The notes: generated by a model from the letters alone, not told the origin. A DNA stretch of 64,000 nucleotides from Axinella damicornis (GCA_963931865.1 OZ007508.1:20358201-20422200), one strand, 5' to 3'; shown: positions 1-11,696, numbered from the stretch's first letter. A program made the numbers and translations.

Positions 1-1134
1 AGCTTCTGCCCTGCGTGCTGCTGCGGTGGGTGACCTGCTGCCGTCAGCCAGGCATTCTCCTTGAACTACATAGTTGCCCAGTTCATGTACGATTTGGTTG
101 AGCACCACGCATCCTTTGCTGAAGCCAATCAGAACACGTGGGAGGGAGAGGGCCTCCGACACACTCCACTCTGCGCCTTCCTTTCTGTGCACCTGATGAA
201 TTGCATCTCTCAGGAGGTGTTCCAGATGGGGAATGGCGCCGTGTGTGGAGTCGTGTTCGGGAACACCTGTCAGAGAGGAGTCTACAAAGTGCTGATAGCA
301 GCTGAAGAGGTAGCGCAACATACGGCTCGGGCGGACAATCCAGATAGCAGAGCCAGGAAACTTGTGCTTGAGGAGGTCACAGGTGTTCTCCAGAGACCAC
401 CGCTTCCAACGGCTTATCTCCTCGTACTGCGACTCCATGTTTGCCCTCAGGTCCTGCACGGAGAGGGTGATCAGTCCTACTTGTCACAGCACATTCAAGT
501 TGTGGCCAAGTTCCCCACATCTCCAGCGTTTCTATATCATACGGATGAAGGCTAGAAATGTGAGAGATGGAATACGAGGCTATGTTTGAAGAGTGAATTC
601 ATTTTTTGGTCTGGCAAAAGTTAGGCTATTAGTGTTAGGGCCAGACCCAGTGCTGAATATGCGTGTCCATTTTTATTACCCCAATGATGGCTAACGAGAG
701 GGCCTTTAGAAGGTAGAAATCTTTGAAGGACATGAAGGCGACCCTCCTAGTTCTGTGGGGGTAGGGCTGAGTGCACCCTGAACGAGGAAGAAATCCCCCT
801 TGCTTACAGGGGCTAACCTAGGTTCACAGTCCAGCATTATGCTTGGCCACCGGTCGCAATCAACTGGGGATAATGCTGCATTATTACTGAAGGCTTTACA
901 GGAGGTCTTGAATTCGCAGCATGCACTGCATGCGACACAGTTAGAGCTGCTGCGGGTTACAAGAAGGTGGTTCTATCTTAGTCTCGCGGGCCAGCCATAT
1001 TTTTCTTTATTTCCGGTGAGCAGTTTTACCTGTGTGTCTCCCTGGAAGAAGACCACGTGCTGCGAAGGGGCCGCCGGAAGAAAGTACACCAGCAAGTTCT
1101 GCTGACTCTTGATCCCTGTTGCTAGCAACGCCAT
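1..1134 (-). CDS. C2orf69: C2orf69-family protein (UPF0565), partial at window edge
   Basis: Two exons are visible on the minus strand. Exon 1 (1134-1030) starts MALLATGIKSQQ and ends with QHVVFFQGDTQ before a GTAAAA donor. Exon 2 begins at 453 after a CTCTCCGTGCAG acceptor and runs off the window at base 1. Both are in phase 0, so they join cleanly. Exon 2 carries family hallmarks: RWKRWSLENT, then a FPGSAIWIVRPSRM-type segment, SCYQHFVDSSLTGVPEHD and the nucleophile-elbow-like VLIGFSKGCVVLNQ. The human homolog is a mitochondrial protein with an alpha/beta-hydrolase-like motif whose loss causes disease; its reaction is not settled. The intron (454-1029) holds a relic of a short inverted-repeat element near 600-680. 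The C-terminal third lies outside the window. Identification rests on recalled family motifs. Confidence 0.85.
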
Positions 1135-1182
1135 GCCTAGTCTCACAGTACGTCTGGCCTGCGAGACTACTCCATGGCTAAT

Positions 1183-1415
1183 GGCTATTCCATTAAATAG
1201 GGATACACCCCCTATTGACGAGTAATTAATTTGTCCTACGGGGATTCGCCGAGTTTCCGTATTCTCTTGTAAATCTCCGTAAATTTTCCGTAATTTTCCG
1301 CATATTTCCGTATACTAACGTCTGTCGCACGGTGTAGAAGGCGCATTTTCTGTCCCGGGGTACGCAAATAGCTAACTCGTCAATAGGGGGTGTATCCTTT
1401 ATTAATGGAATAGCC
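1183..1415. mobile_element. Short terminal-inverted-repeat element (MITE-like)
   Basis: The left end (about 1183-1221) and right end (about 1375-1415) are inverted copies of each other: GGCTATTCCATTAAATAGGG and ACACCCCCTATTGACGAGT on the left, their complements on the right with one or two mismatches. The interior is about 150 bp and has no credible coding capacity, so the element would be non-autonomous. It sits between the C2orf69 start codon and the 3' end of the V-ATPase G gene. No clean target-site duplication was found. Confidence 0.7.
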
Positions 1416-1576
1416 CAATACACAGCACCCGTGCAACTCCCCAAAGGCTCTAGCTCCTCCCCTTTTCTACCATTACATCACACTAAACAGTTGATGACGT
1501 CACCAACCGTCACATCACACTGGCACAATATTAAACAGTGGATGATAAATTTACTCGTTCTAGTCCTAAGTGAGTC

Positions 1577-2691
1577 TCATTTAAGCTTCTTCTGGATGTG
1601 AACGTTCTTGTGCAGTTCAGGCTGAATGTCATACACCAGTTCAAGCAGAGAGTCAATCACCTCTCCCTTCTGCTCGTCAACTCTGATGCTGATCTGTGCC
1701 AGCTTCTTGTCCGTGTCGACCTTCATCTTCTGAGCAAAGTCGTCTTTGGAGCCAGCATACTTTGCCTGTTGCTCTTGAAATTGCGACTCTCTCTGCTTCC
1801 GGTAATCTTCAATCTCTCTAGCAGCTTCCTCTTTGGCCTCCTTCAGACGATGTGCCTTTCCTAGATGTGTATTTGTTTGTGCATGTGTGTGTAAGATAAC
1901 AATCCTTAGCCTACAAAAAAACCCAATAAGCCAGCATGGGGGTGTGGCTAGTAAGATAGACTGTGCTCTTACGAGCAAAAATTCCAACTCCTATTCCTTT
2001 TTTGATGGTATGAGGACATTGTGCAGACAATGGGTACCGATGTACATGCTTTTAATGTTGGGCAGCATTCGTTGAATGACCTGAAAGAGCGTACAAGCCA
2101 TTCGAGTGGTATGTGCCATTCTATTCACCTAATGCAGTGATCAGAAGCACCAAATCATGACCACAGCCCGTCGAGAGCATAGTCCATCAAAAAATTTAAC
2201 AGGGAAATAGTCTTGCTGGCCAAACCTGTCCACTGCAAGGTACAACCCAATCACGCTAAACAGGTAGCCATGTAGCAACTCCATCAGAGAGCCAGGGTTT
2301 GCTTGCCACTACTGCACGAGCTGAAAATATATGGACTTACTGAAGGCTTTTGAACACTGCACTACAGGCCATAATTTGCAGCCGATGTCATAGTATTCAG
2401 GGCACAGCCGGTGAGACTACAGGACTTTGTAGATTGCAAGCCCATCCAGCCGTCAGCTAATCTGACCAATCAGATGGCACAGTTAACGTCTGATAGCAAG
2501 ATTGCTGAATGACAGAGACCGGCACTGGAATTCATGCACAGATCTAATCTACCTATGGTAGCATGAAACGGTCTTCTCGTATCCTACCACACTTCTCAGC
2601 GCTACGTACTCTTTCTGGCGTTGGCGACGACATGCGCGGCCTCCTTCTCTGCCGCCATCAGCTGCTTGATGCCCTGGCTCTGCGCTGCCAT
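1577..2691 (-). CDS. ATP6V1G: V-type proton ATPase subunit G
   Basis: Subunit G forms the peripheral stalk with subunit E and couples the V1 ATPase to the membrane Vo ring. Exon 1 (2691-2610) encodes MAAQSQGIKQLMAAEKEAAH..ARK, the canonical N-terminus of the family. Exon 2 (1860-1577) follows a CTAG acceptor and restores the frame through a split Arg codon to give ARKRKAHRLKEAKEEAAREI, then DYRKQRESQF and a C-terminal LLELVYDIQPELHKN segment, typical of animal subunit G. The product is 121 residues, close to the usual 118. The protein is a long charged helix with no signal peptide or membrane segment. The 749-bp intron (1861-2609) shows no other gene. The start codon lies 208 bp from the ACAP-like gene on the opposite strand. 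Confidence 0.95.
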
Positions 2692-2899
2692 GGTCGACAC
2701 ACTTCTGTGGGACTTTCTCTCTGGAACAGGAAATCGGGAATCAGAATTTCAGTCATGTGAGTTACTAATCTATTTAACCCCTTCACAACCGTGGTTTCCT
2801 GTTATTAACCACTTCGATACTCCCTGCGAGCCCAGCGAGTACGTACTTTGTGTATCCTTGGAACTGAGATCGGAGCAGTGTCGGAGTGTCGAAGGGAGA

Positions 2900-3564
2900 A
2901 TGAAACTGTTGGATGTGCTGAAGTGTCACGAGGACAGTCTGGAGTTTAGAACAGGACTGACGCAACTGGAGGTGAGTTAGCATAGTACAAGAAAAAGGAC
3001 CCAACAACTGGAGCATGGAAGTCCCCCACCTGCACACACACACACATGCACACACACATGCACACACACACACATGCACACACACACACACACATGCACA
3101 CACACACATGCACACACACACATGCACACACACACACACACACACACACTGTCACACAACACAGGATGCCACCACGCAGCTTGAAAAGAAGTTGAAGAGG
3201 ATCTGCTTGTTATGTGAAGAGAGGCAGACATTAGCCGAGAGAGACCGCTCCCTTACTCTACGTGAGTGTGTCTCATTCTGGCCTGAGAGTGTGTGTAGAG
3301 ATGTGCCGACTGCTATGGAGAAGTGGAGCCACTGATCCTACATTGTGCATTAGTGTATGTGCAAATGTCCATTGCTAGCAGTCTGGTGCTTCCATTGCTA
3401 GCAGTGTTGGCCTTCCAGGAAGCTGTACTGCTGCATTCCTCCCACAAACCTTACACGGCAGCTGTTATGAGCAAGGATGCCAGGTGTTGACTGAAGGGTT
3501 TCCAGTTCGGTACACTCACATCTTCTGTCTAGTCCACTCACACACACACACACACACACACATG

Positions 3565-3617
<53 letters not shown>

Positions 3618-6600
3618 GCGCATGCCACAAGGTAAAGTGTGCTCCATTGAGCGCTTTCACCGTTCTGAGCAAGATGCCACGCCCTGTTTATCACAGTTTT
3701 ACATGAGCCTGTTTGGATGAATAAGTGTGGGAACACATCAATTAAATCAGTCCAGCTAAGCGCATGGTGTGCTGGACCAGTGTGGAGCATGTATAATAAT
3801 TATAAGCACAGTGACTGTGTCTGTTTCAGCCTGTCAACTCAGTTCCTGTGTTCTGCTTGTGTGTGTACTTTGTACTCTGAGATGCCGTACATTGCTCTTG
3901 TGTGCAGTATAAATCATGTGCTTGTAATTGCTCACAGGTGAAGATTTCCATCCAGAGATGTTTTCTGGTCCGTTTTGGCACTAATGACACACCATACCAC
4001 ACACACACACATATGCGCACCCATATGCGCACACATACACATGCAGAACTGATTCGAGAATTTGAGTTCTTTTCCCAGAATGAACTGGAGTGTGAAGACG
4101 AGGCTGAGAATGCCAAGGTAGCCTTCCTCCTCCTCTCCTCTTCCCCTCCATTCCTTATCTCCTCCGCTTCCTGCTGTCAATTGTGTCACTCTCCTCCAGC
4201 AGAACTCCATTGAGATCATGACGACCTCCCTCAAACAACTGGTGGACAATCAGGAGAGACTCTTTGAGCAAATTGAGTATGTGATACTGCCTTACCCGTC
4301 CTCATGCATATGCAAGTCAAAATAGATGTAGCAAAACTCAATACTCGAACCATCAAAGTTTGTGCACCCTCCCCTGTCTCCATCCCCTCCCTCCCTCCCT
4401 CCCTCCCTCCCTCCCTCCCTCCCTCCCTCCCTCCCTCCCTCCCCTCCCCTCCCCAGCATTGGTGTTCTGAAGCCTCTGCAGCATTTTGTGCACCATGATA
4501 TTGAGCAGGTGAAAGAGAGCTGTAAGAACTACCAGAAGGCCAGGACAGAGGCCCTGCAGGTTGCAGAGCGGTTCTCACAGGTGTGCGGTACTACTACCTC
4601 CACACCATAGGGAGGGAGGGAGGGAGGGTGGGAGGGAGAGGGAGGGTGGGAGGGAGGGAGGGGGGTGGGAGGTTGGGAGGGAAGGAGGGAGGATGGGAGT
4701 TCAGAGTTTGCCGTGTTAGGTGGTGGTATTGTGTTCCTGACACTGTGGATTGTCTCTCCATGTAGTGCAAGAGGCACGAAATGACTCTCCTCAATGAGGT
4801 TTGTGTGGACCACTGCTTGCTTGTTATTTTTTAATGTTGTTGAATTTTGATTACTAAAAATGTTCAGTTTATCGGTACTGGCCAGTACCGGCAGAATGTG
4901 ATATCGGTTCACCCTTACTTAGAACATGGATTTGTAGGTGTATGCTGTAACTAACCTGTCTCCATACCTAGCTCTCTATGCAACTGTTTGACGCCCGCTG
5001 TGACCTGCACCGTGCGTCCTGCAACTATGCCCTTGACCTGAACTGTCTCCACTCCAAGAAAAGTCCTCACTTCCTTCAGAAACTGGTGAGACCTTTGGCC
5101 GTGCGGAGTGAGACCTCTAGCTACGCGGAGAGATCTCTAGCTATGCGGAGAGATCTCTAGCTATGCGGAGAGATCTCTAGCTATGCGGAGAGATCTCTAG
5201 CTACGCGGAGAGATCTCTAGCTATGCGGAGAGATCTCTAGCTACGCGGAGAGATCTCTAGCTATGCGGAGAGATCTCTAGCTATGCAGAGAGATCTCTAG
5301 CTACGCGGAGAGATCTCTAGCTATGCGGAGAGACCTCTAGCTATGCGGAGAGATCTCTAGCTACGCGGAGAGATCTCTAGCTATGCGGAGAGATCTCTAG
5401 CTACGCGGAGAGATCTCTAGCTACGCGGAGAGATCTCTAGCTACGCGGAGAGATCTCTAGCTACGCGGAGAGATCTCTAGCTATGCGGAGAGATCTCTAG
5501 CTATGCGGAGAGATCTCTAGCTACGCAGCAGATATATAGAACAGGCACATTTGGAAACCATTTTCTACCAATTATGGCACATTTTGATGTGTCAATTAAG
5601 CCAATATTTTCAGAAACAGCACTCCTGTTCCGTAGTGTGACCTCCTGTTCCGTAGTGTGACCTCCTGTTCCGTAGTGTGACCTCCTGTTCCGTAGTGTGA
5701 CCTCCTGTTCCGTAGTGTGACCTCCTGTTCCGTAGTGTGACCTCCTGTTCCGTAGTGTGACCTCCTGTTCCGTAGTGTGACCTCCTGTTCCGTAGTGTGA
5801 CTGATGTGCCATAGCTGCCTATAATGGAACAATGAACCAAATTGGCAGAAACAGTGCTCCTGGTGAGCGATAGCACACCAAGCGAATCCAGCAAAGATCA
5901 AGTCTTGTCTTGTTTGCCACTTGTGGAGGGCATCCTGGGACAAGAATAGCCTTGTTCCCAGGCCTTCTAAACGTCCGGTTTGGTGTAGAAGGCCTGGGAA
6001 TGAGACTACGCCTGCAGCTATATCCTAGTTATCTTGGGCTAGGAATGAGATACAGGGCTGGGATTTGCACCATTGTGATCAGCATAAATGGAGCATTCCA
6101 ATGATGTCTGTTTTGCTGTAGGTTGAATTTTGACTCAAAATCATGAAAAACCATGGATTATAGCCTTTGGTCGACTGTGATTTTTGACAAAAATGTGACC
6201 AGCATTAAAAGTCATTCTTAGCACATCACTTGAAGTTTCTGTAGATGCTGATCACAATGGCACACTACCAAGCTTCAAATGCATGGATGCAACATGTCTT
6301 TCTTTTAGACAATGTGTAAGGAGTAAGATTATGGCAGCTAAGTACTGTGCTAGGTATCTTGAGATACGAGGCTGGCGTTGAGATCAGCATGAATGGAGCA
6401 TTCCCTCCAATGTTTTCCAATTTGCTGTCGGTTGAATTTAGACCCAAAATCATGCGAGTTTTGACAAAAATGTGACGGATAATATAATATGAAAGCTCCT
6501 TTTATGCTGATCTCAATGGTACAATCCCCAGCTTCGTATCTCATTGACAAACCATACCTAGTGCAACGATCTCTTCCAAGTCTGTTCACAATAGCAATTT

Positions 6601-9600
6601 TGGTTCATTGGTCCATTTTTGGCTGAAATGGCATATCACCGTAATTGGTAATGGTTTCTAAAATGTACCAATTTTGGCACACAAACATACCTCTATGCAG
6701 AGAGACCTCTAGCCATGCAGAGAGACTACTAGCCATGCAGAGAGACCTCTAGCCATGCAGAGAGACCTCTAGCCATGCAGAGAGACTACTAGCCATGCAG
6801 AGAGACCTCTAGCCATACAGAGAGACCTCTAGCCATACAGAGAGACTACTAGCCATGCAGAGAGACCTCTAGCCATGCAGAGAGACTACTAGCTATGCAG
6901 AGAGACCTCTAGCCATACAGAGAAACTACTAGCCATGCAGAGAGACCTCTAGCCATGCAGAGAGACTACTAGCTATGCAGAGAGACCTCTAGCCATGCAG
7001 AGAAGTGAAACAAGAAGTGACCCCCCGCCCTCCCTCTCTCCCAGGTGGACTACATGACCTCTCAGCTCTCCTACTTTCACCTGGGCCACATCACAGTGAA
7101 GGATGCTGAGTCGCACATCAACGAACTCTATGGTGTGCTGGAGGTAGGTGCCCCTCCCCCATCCCAGGGCCATGTCCATCCACGTGCTGTTCCTCCGTCT
7201 CTGTCCCGCAGAGGCTTCGTGCGCAGGTGACATCGCAGGACACCCAGCAGAGGACCAAGGCCAAGTCACTTCTGGAACAGGTGGGACTGTCGCTGTACGT
7301 TTTCATCCCCTCCCACCCTCACTCTCCTCCCCTCCCACTCTCACTCTTCTCCCCTCCCACCCTCACTCTCCTCCCCTCCCATCCTCACTCTCCTCCCCCC
7401 ACTCTCACTCTCCTCCCCTCCCACCCTCACTCTCCCCTCCCACCCTCACTCTCCTCCCCTCCCACTTTCACTCTGCTCCTCTCCCACTCTCACTCTCCTC
7501 CCCTCCCACCCTCACTCTCCTCCCCCCACTCTCACTCTCCTCCCCTCCCACCCTCACTCTCCCCTCCCACCCTCACTCTCCTCCCCTCCCACTCTCACTC
7601 TTCTCCCCTCCCACCCTCACTCTCCTCCCCTCCCATCCTCACTCTCCTCCCCCCACTCTCACTCTCCTCCCCTCCCACCCTCACTCTCCTCCTCTCCCAC
7701 TTTCACTCTCCTCCTCTCCCACTCTCACTCTCCTCCCCTCCCATCCTCACTCTCCTCCCCCCACCCTCACTCTCCTCCCCCCACCCTCACTCTCCTCCCC
7801 TCCCACTCTCACTCTCACTCTCCTCCCCCACCTCACTCTCCTCCCCTCCCACCCTCACTCTCCTCCCCTCCCACCCTCACTCTCCTCCCCACCCTCACTC
7901 TCCTCCCCTCCCACCCTCACTCTCCTCCCCTCCCACCCTCACTCTCCTCCCCCACCCTCACTCTCCTCCCCCCACCTCACTCTCCTCCTCCCACCTCACT
8001 CTCCTCCCCCCACCTCACTCTCCTCCCCTCCCTCCCTCCTCTCCAGGTATTTCTCTCTCGGTCACGGGACCTGGTACTGTTCCACTCTCAAGACCTCCAC
8101 TTCCCATTACGAACTGCCAAAGCCACCGTTATGTGAGGCTCACTCACGTTCCTCCCACCCTCCCTCCCTCCCCCTTCCTGGGTCATTCCTTCCCTCCCCC
8201 CTCCTCCTCACTCCCACCTTCTTTCCTCCCTCCATCCCCTCTGTCTCTCTCCCTCCCAATCCCCTCTTCTTCTCTTCATCCCTCTTTCCTTCCCTCTCAC
8301 CTCTTTCCCTCGCTCCATCTCATCTGCTCCTCTACCTCCTTCCTTCTCCTGTACAGACGCCATCTCTCTGAGAACCATGAAGGTTTCTCATTTGAAGAGA
8401 AGGAGGTGGAGCCTGTCCAGAAAAGGCCAGTACAGGGTGAGCCAATGTTTCCATCATTCTTCTGTCCTCCCATTTTTTCTCCCCCCCTTCCCCTCCTCCA
8501 CTCCTCCCTCCTTCCTCCCCCCACTCCCCTCCTCCACCTACTCCACTCCCCCCTCCCCCCACTCCCCTCCTCCACTCCCCCCACTCCCCTCCTCCACTCC
8601 TCCCACTCCACTCCCCCCTCCACCCCCCCTCCTCCTGCTCTACATCCCTCACTAATTTAACCGTTTCCACAATTCAATTCCAAGCAACCCTCTCCTCTTA
8701 GCTCGCACAAAGAGTGGCTACCTGTGGTACGCAGAGACCAGGACATTTGGCACCGCGTGGATTCGGCTCTTCTTCTCCATCAGAAAGGGCATGCTAGTTT
8801 CATCAGAGGTACATTTCTCCTAGTCTCAGTCCCAGACCCAACCAACCCCAGCACGGATCGCTTTTAGTATCGCGCGTGGGGAAGGAAGTTATACTGGAAG
8901 CGATACATGCACTGGATAAATGGTCTGGGAACGAGACTAGATTTAACCCTCCCCCCTCTCATTGCATCTGCTGCTGTTTGGTCTCTGACCTCCAGTCAAC
9001 TTCGAAAGTGAAGGTGCCCATTTCCCTCAATCTGAACTTGTGCAACGTCAAGGTGAACATGATGCTTGGAAGATTAACAATGTCATGTGACACTCATGTG
9101 ACCTCTGTGCTCTCCCAGCAAGCCCAAGTGACCGACGCCGAGAGGAACTTCTGCTTCAAGGTGATATCTCCTATCAGGGTCCTTCTGCTACAGGCTGAGA
9201 GCACTCAAGGCACGCCAGCACCGGCCAGCCCTTCATTACCTGCATCCACTTAGACATGTACACTCACACACACACATAGATATGCAATGCTGGATGGACG
9301 TACTGAACTATGCTATAATTCACGCCCTCCATGGGCACTCCATGACGCCTGACAGGGAGCTGTTGCCAGTGGGGGGTGCAGAGGGGGGCACCGGACCAGT
9401 GCCGGGGGATGCTGCCCGTCCACCCAGGTGTGTGGTAGCTAGCAGAGATAATCCTGTTGTTCGAGCTTGCTAGTGGGGGACACTTGTCTCCTCCTCCTCA
9501 CAGTAAGCCCAAGAGCCGGGTGAACATCTCCAAGGAGCTGTACTCTGTCCCGGGAAATGAGCTCTGCGCAGACTGTGGAAACACCCGACCAAAGTGGGCC

Positions 9601-11508
9601 AGGTAGGTACCCACCCCTCCTCACCATCCTTATGAGTAGTTGGGTATAGTTTAATGACTTGTTTCCCTGATGAATACATAGTTGTACACAGTACCACAAT
9701 TGCCTTGCAGTCTGCATGTGCGCAACTGTTCCCTGATCTGCGTGTCTTGCCCCCTGATCTGCGTGTCTTGCCCCCTGATCTGCCTGTCTTGCTCCCTGAT
9801 CTGCCTTGTCTTGATCCACCTGTCTTCTCTCCACCATCAGCATCAACCTGAGTGTCCTGATTTGTATCGAGTGTTCTGGAGTGCACCGTAGCCTGGGAGT
9901 GTACGTATCACAGGTAGGTCCAGGGTGCACTGTAGCCTGGGAGTGTACGTATCACAGGGTTTGGGAGTCGGGGCTTGTGGCCACCATGACAGGTGGTGAC
10001 GAAATACTCCTTCCTCTCAGGTACGCTCCCTGACATTGGACATGCTGAAGCCGGAATGGGTGGAGTCAATGAAGGAGAATGGGAACAGGAAGTCCAATGC
10101 AGTCTACGAGGCCCTGCTCCCGGAGGACTTTGACAGAGGTTCACCACTACCAGTGTACACTACCAGTGTAGACCCTAATGCACAGCAGTAGCACCTGCGA
10201 ACCAATCATGCACTATCTCACATGTGACTTTGTCAATGCTGAGAGGGAAGGAAAATCAATCCACAATCAGTAAGCCCGTCTGTGGTGACACATTTTGAAA
10301 GCAGACAGATAACCCGAACCGTGGATTGATTTTCTCTCTGCTCTGGCTGGGCACCGAGGCCTGGTGTCACAATGGTACAGAAGAGACCAATAAGGGAAGG
10401 GATGCGGCAGTGACAACAGAGCTATCAAAAACCAAGCACACTGTCTCCTACAGCCAGTTACAAAGTTGTTCCACCCTCTCCAGACGCAGTGCGGCGTGAC
10501 GACGCCAGACAAGAATTCATCGTTGAGAAGTATGTAGCAATGAAGTACACGTCCCCAGAGGACAAAGAGAGGATTCTGAGAGAGCGTGAGTGAACTTTGA
10601 CCTTGCTGTGTTGGGGCAATGAATAGCTGTATGGTTTTATGCCATGCTTCATCTCCGGATTTGTTGTATATTTTCAATCTGTGGATCCAAGAGCGCATGA
10701 CAATGATGATGTCATCATGTGCTCTTGGTGCATCTCATAACATACTACATTTGTCACTAGCTATGCAAACGTCTACCATCGTGACTCTGTGCAAGTCCAC
10801 TGAAAGTTCAAAATCCTCTAGTGGTTATCATAAGTAATGGCATTGAAGTTCTTTCTCAACATTGTGTCTGTTTGCTCTTCAGGACAGGAGGCGAAACAAG
10901 AGAGTATGAGGCGATCTGCTGCTCTGCTTGCTGGCCCACAATCCTCCAAAGGTGAGTAGTGCGTCTGTGTGGACCTCGTGCATGTACTGGTTGAAATGAT
11001 GTTGGTAAATCATAATGCAGTCATGGCACTGTATTGTATATTCAGGTACACAGCTCACCGCTACCAATGCGAAGTCTGAGGATTCCAGTGGAGGAGGAGG
11101 GGGGAGTGGAAGAGGTGGGAGTGGAGGAGGAGAGAGTGGAGGAGAAGGGGGGAGTGGAAGAGGTGGGAGTGGAAGAGGAGAGAGTGGAGGAGGAGGAGAG
11201 AGTGGAGGAGGAGAGAGTGGAGGAGGAGAGAGTGGAGGAGGAGGAGGAGGAAGTGAAGGAGGAAGAGGGAGTGGAGGAGGAGGAGGAGGAGGAGAGAGTG
11301 GAGGAGAGGGGAGTGGCAGTGAGCAGAGACAGGATGGTACACATTCAGAGGTATGTGCAGGAGGTGGATGCTCTAGAGAATAGTTGTGGCACTTTCCCTG
11401 CACAGGTGATCATATACTGCACACATGCAGGGTTCAGCTCTGCAGAGAGTGAAGAAGTCACTTGGAACTGTGAAAGATTCGGTTGTGAAATTTGCCAAGA
11501 ACGAATGA
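2900..11508 (+). CDS. ACAP: ACAP-like Arf GTPase-activating protein (BAR-PH-ArfGAP, no ankyrin repeats)
   Basis: Twenty-two exons join in frame to 731 residues: 2900-2971, 3165-3261, 4047-4117, 4203-4276, 4457-4580, 4766-4798, 4972-5085, 7045-7143, 7212-7280, 8047-8132, 8357-8436, 8702-8808, 8996-9052, 9119-9209, 9280-9427, 9504-9602, 9841-9913, 10021-10138, 10454-10585, 10883-10951, 11046-11350, 11431-11508. Order: N-terminal coiled-coil BAR domain (about residues 1-280), PH domain ([12 protein letters not shown] to LLLQAEST, ending with the invariant Trp in CWMDVLNY), then an ArfGAP zinc finger of CX2CX16CX2C form (CADCG...CIEC) followed by SGVHRSLGV, which supplies the arginine finger. It should bind curved endosomal or plasma membranes and stimulate GTP hydrolysis on Arf. 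The tail is a Gly/Ser/Glu-rich stretch and a short basic end ([18 protein letters not shown]) instead of the ankyrin repeats normal for ACAPs. The intron after exon 14 appears to be GC-AG. Confidence 0.92.
3034..3150. repeat. (CA)n microsatellite with CATG interruptions
   Basis: Alternating CA with regularly spaced ATG interruptions, in intron 1 of the ACAP-like gene just upstream of exon 2. The long Cys/Val or His/Thr open frames it produces are artefacts. Confidence 0.95.
3537..3612. repeat. (CA)n microsatellite
   Basis: Pure CA repeats broken once by ATGTT, in intron 2 of the ACAP-like gene. The rest of this 785-bp intron holds nothing recognisable. Confidence 0.95.
4385..4455. repeat. 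(CCCT)n tract at a 3' splice site
   Basis: About 17 CCCT/CTCC units form the polypyrimidine tract leading straight into the exon 5 acceptor (CCCCAG at 4451-4456) of the ACAP-like gene. A mirror (GGGA)n tract follows in the next intron at 4611-4690. Confidence 0.95.
4611..4692. repeat. (GGGA)n tract
   Basis: Degenerate GGGA/GGGT repeats in the intron between ACAP exons 5 and 6. They are complementary to the CCCT tract about 170 bp upstream, so the two could pair in the pre-mRNA across exon 5. Confidence 0.9.
5098..5524. repeat. 20-bp minisatellite, about 21 copies
   Basis: The unit reads CTATGCGGAGAGATCTCTAG with C/T variation at two positions. Each unit contains the perfect 10-bp palindrome AGAGATCTCT. 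It lies in intron 7 of the ACAP-like gene, shortly after the exon 7 donor at 5086. Confidence 0.97.
5624..5803. repeat. 20-bp minisatellite, 9 near-identical copies
   Basis: The unit is CCTGTTCCGTAGTGTGACCT or a rotation of it, with almost no divergence between copies. It shares the 20-bp period, but not the sequence, of the flanking arrays in the same intron. Confidence 0.97.
5946..6008. mobile_element. Foldback element, TAGTCTCGTTCCCAG family
   Basis: TAGCCTTGTTCCCAGGCCTT pairs with AAGGCCTGGGAATGAGACTA across a loop of about 22 bases. The ends match the larger element at 16398-16810 and several other hairpins in the window. Confidence 0.7.
6047..6545. mobile_element. Two adjacent copies of an inverted-repeat element
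   Basis: Copy 1 runs from ATGAGATACAGGGCTGGG (6047) to GATGCTGATCACAATGGCAC (about 6244-6280). Copy 2 runs from GAGATACGAGGCTGG (about 6360) to the complementary end TATGCTGATCTCAATGG..GTATCTCAT (6497-6545). Each copy is about 190-230 bp with inverted ends, and the interiors share a segment around GGAGCATTCC and TTGAATTT. Further matched inverted segments lie outside (about 5548-5850 against 6590-6680), so the whole middle of ACAP intron 7 can fold back on itself. Confidence 0.65.
6693..7003. repeat. 20-bp minisatellite, about 15 copies
   Basis: The unit CCATGCAGAGAGACCTCTAG alternates with an ACTACTAG variant. It is clearly related to the 5098-5524 array (same period and frame of homology) but more diverged and lacking the perfect palindrome. 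It ends about 40 bp before ACAP exon 8. Confidence 0.95.
7300..8042. repeat. Pyrimidine-only repeat region in ACAP intron 9
   Basis: Over 700 bp almost entirely C and T apart from periodic CAC/CAT triplets, built from units such as CCCTCACTCTCCTCCCCTCC. It runs into the exon 10 acceptor (CCTCTCCAG, ending at 8046). The two long overlapping open frames of Ser/Pro/Leu across it have no real coding character. A similar CT-rich stretch fills introns 10 and 11 (8150-8350, 8460-8640). Confidence 0.93.
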
Positions 11509-11696
11509 TCTACAAAACAGATTTGTACCTGCTCATCCCTGACTACAATGTATTTATTGTGTTAATAATCATGTTTGCATTTGGTGATCCGCGTTTCCGG
11601 GATTCGCGTGAAAAATTCGGCGCATTATTGCGCGTAACTACAGGTACCAGCTAATTTTGCGGCGCCGAGCTCGAGGAGCTTCCCCATCTCGAGACG

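Noticed and set aside
7148..8660. Overlapping 400-480-codon Ser/Pro/Leu frames
   Set aside because: They run through a CT-only intron and across three real ACAP exons in other frames; low-complexity artefacts.
11034..11654. Glu-rich 206-codon frame over the last ACAP exons
   Set aside because: Splice phase from exon 20 selects the Gly/Ser frame instead; the Glu frame also runs through an intron.
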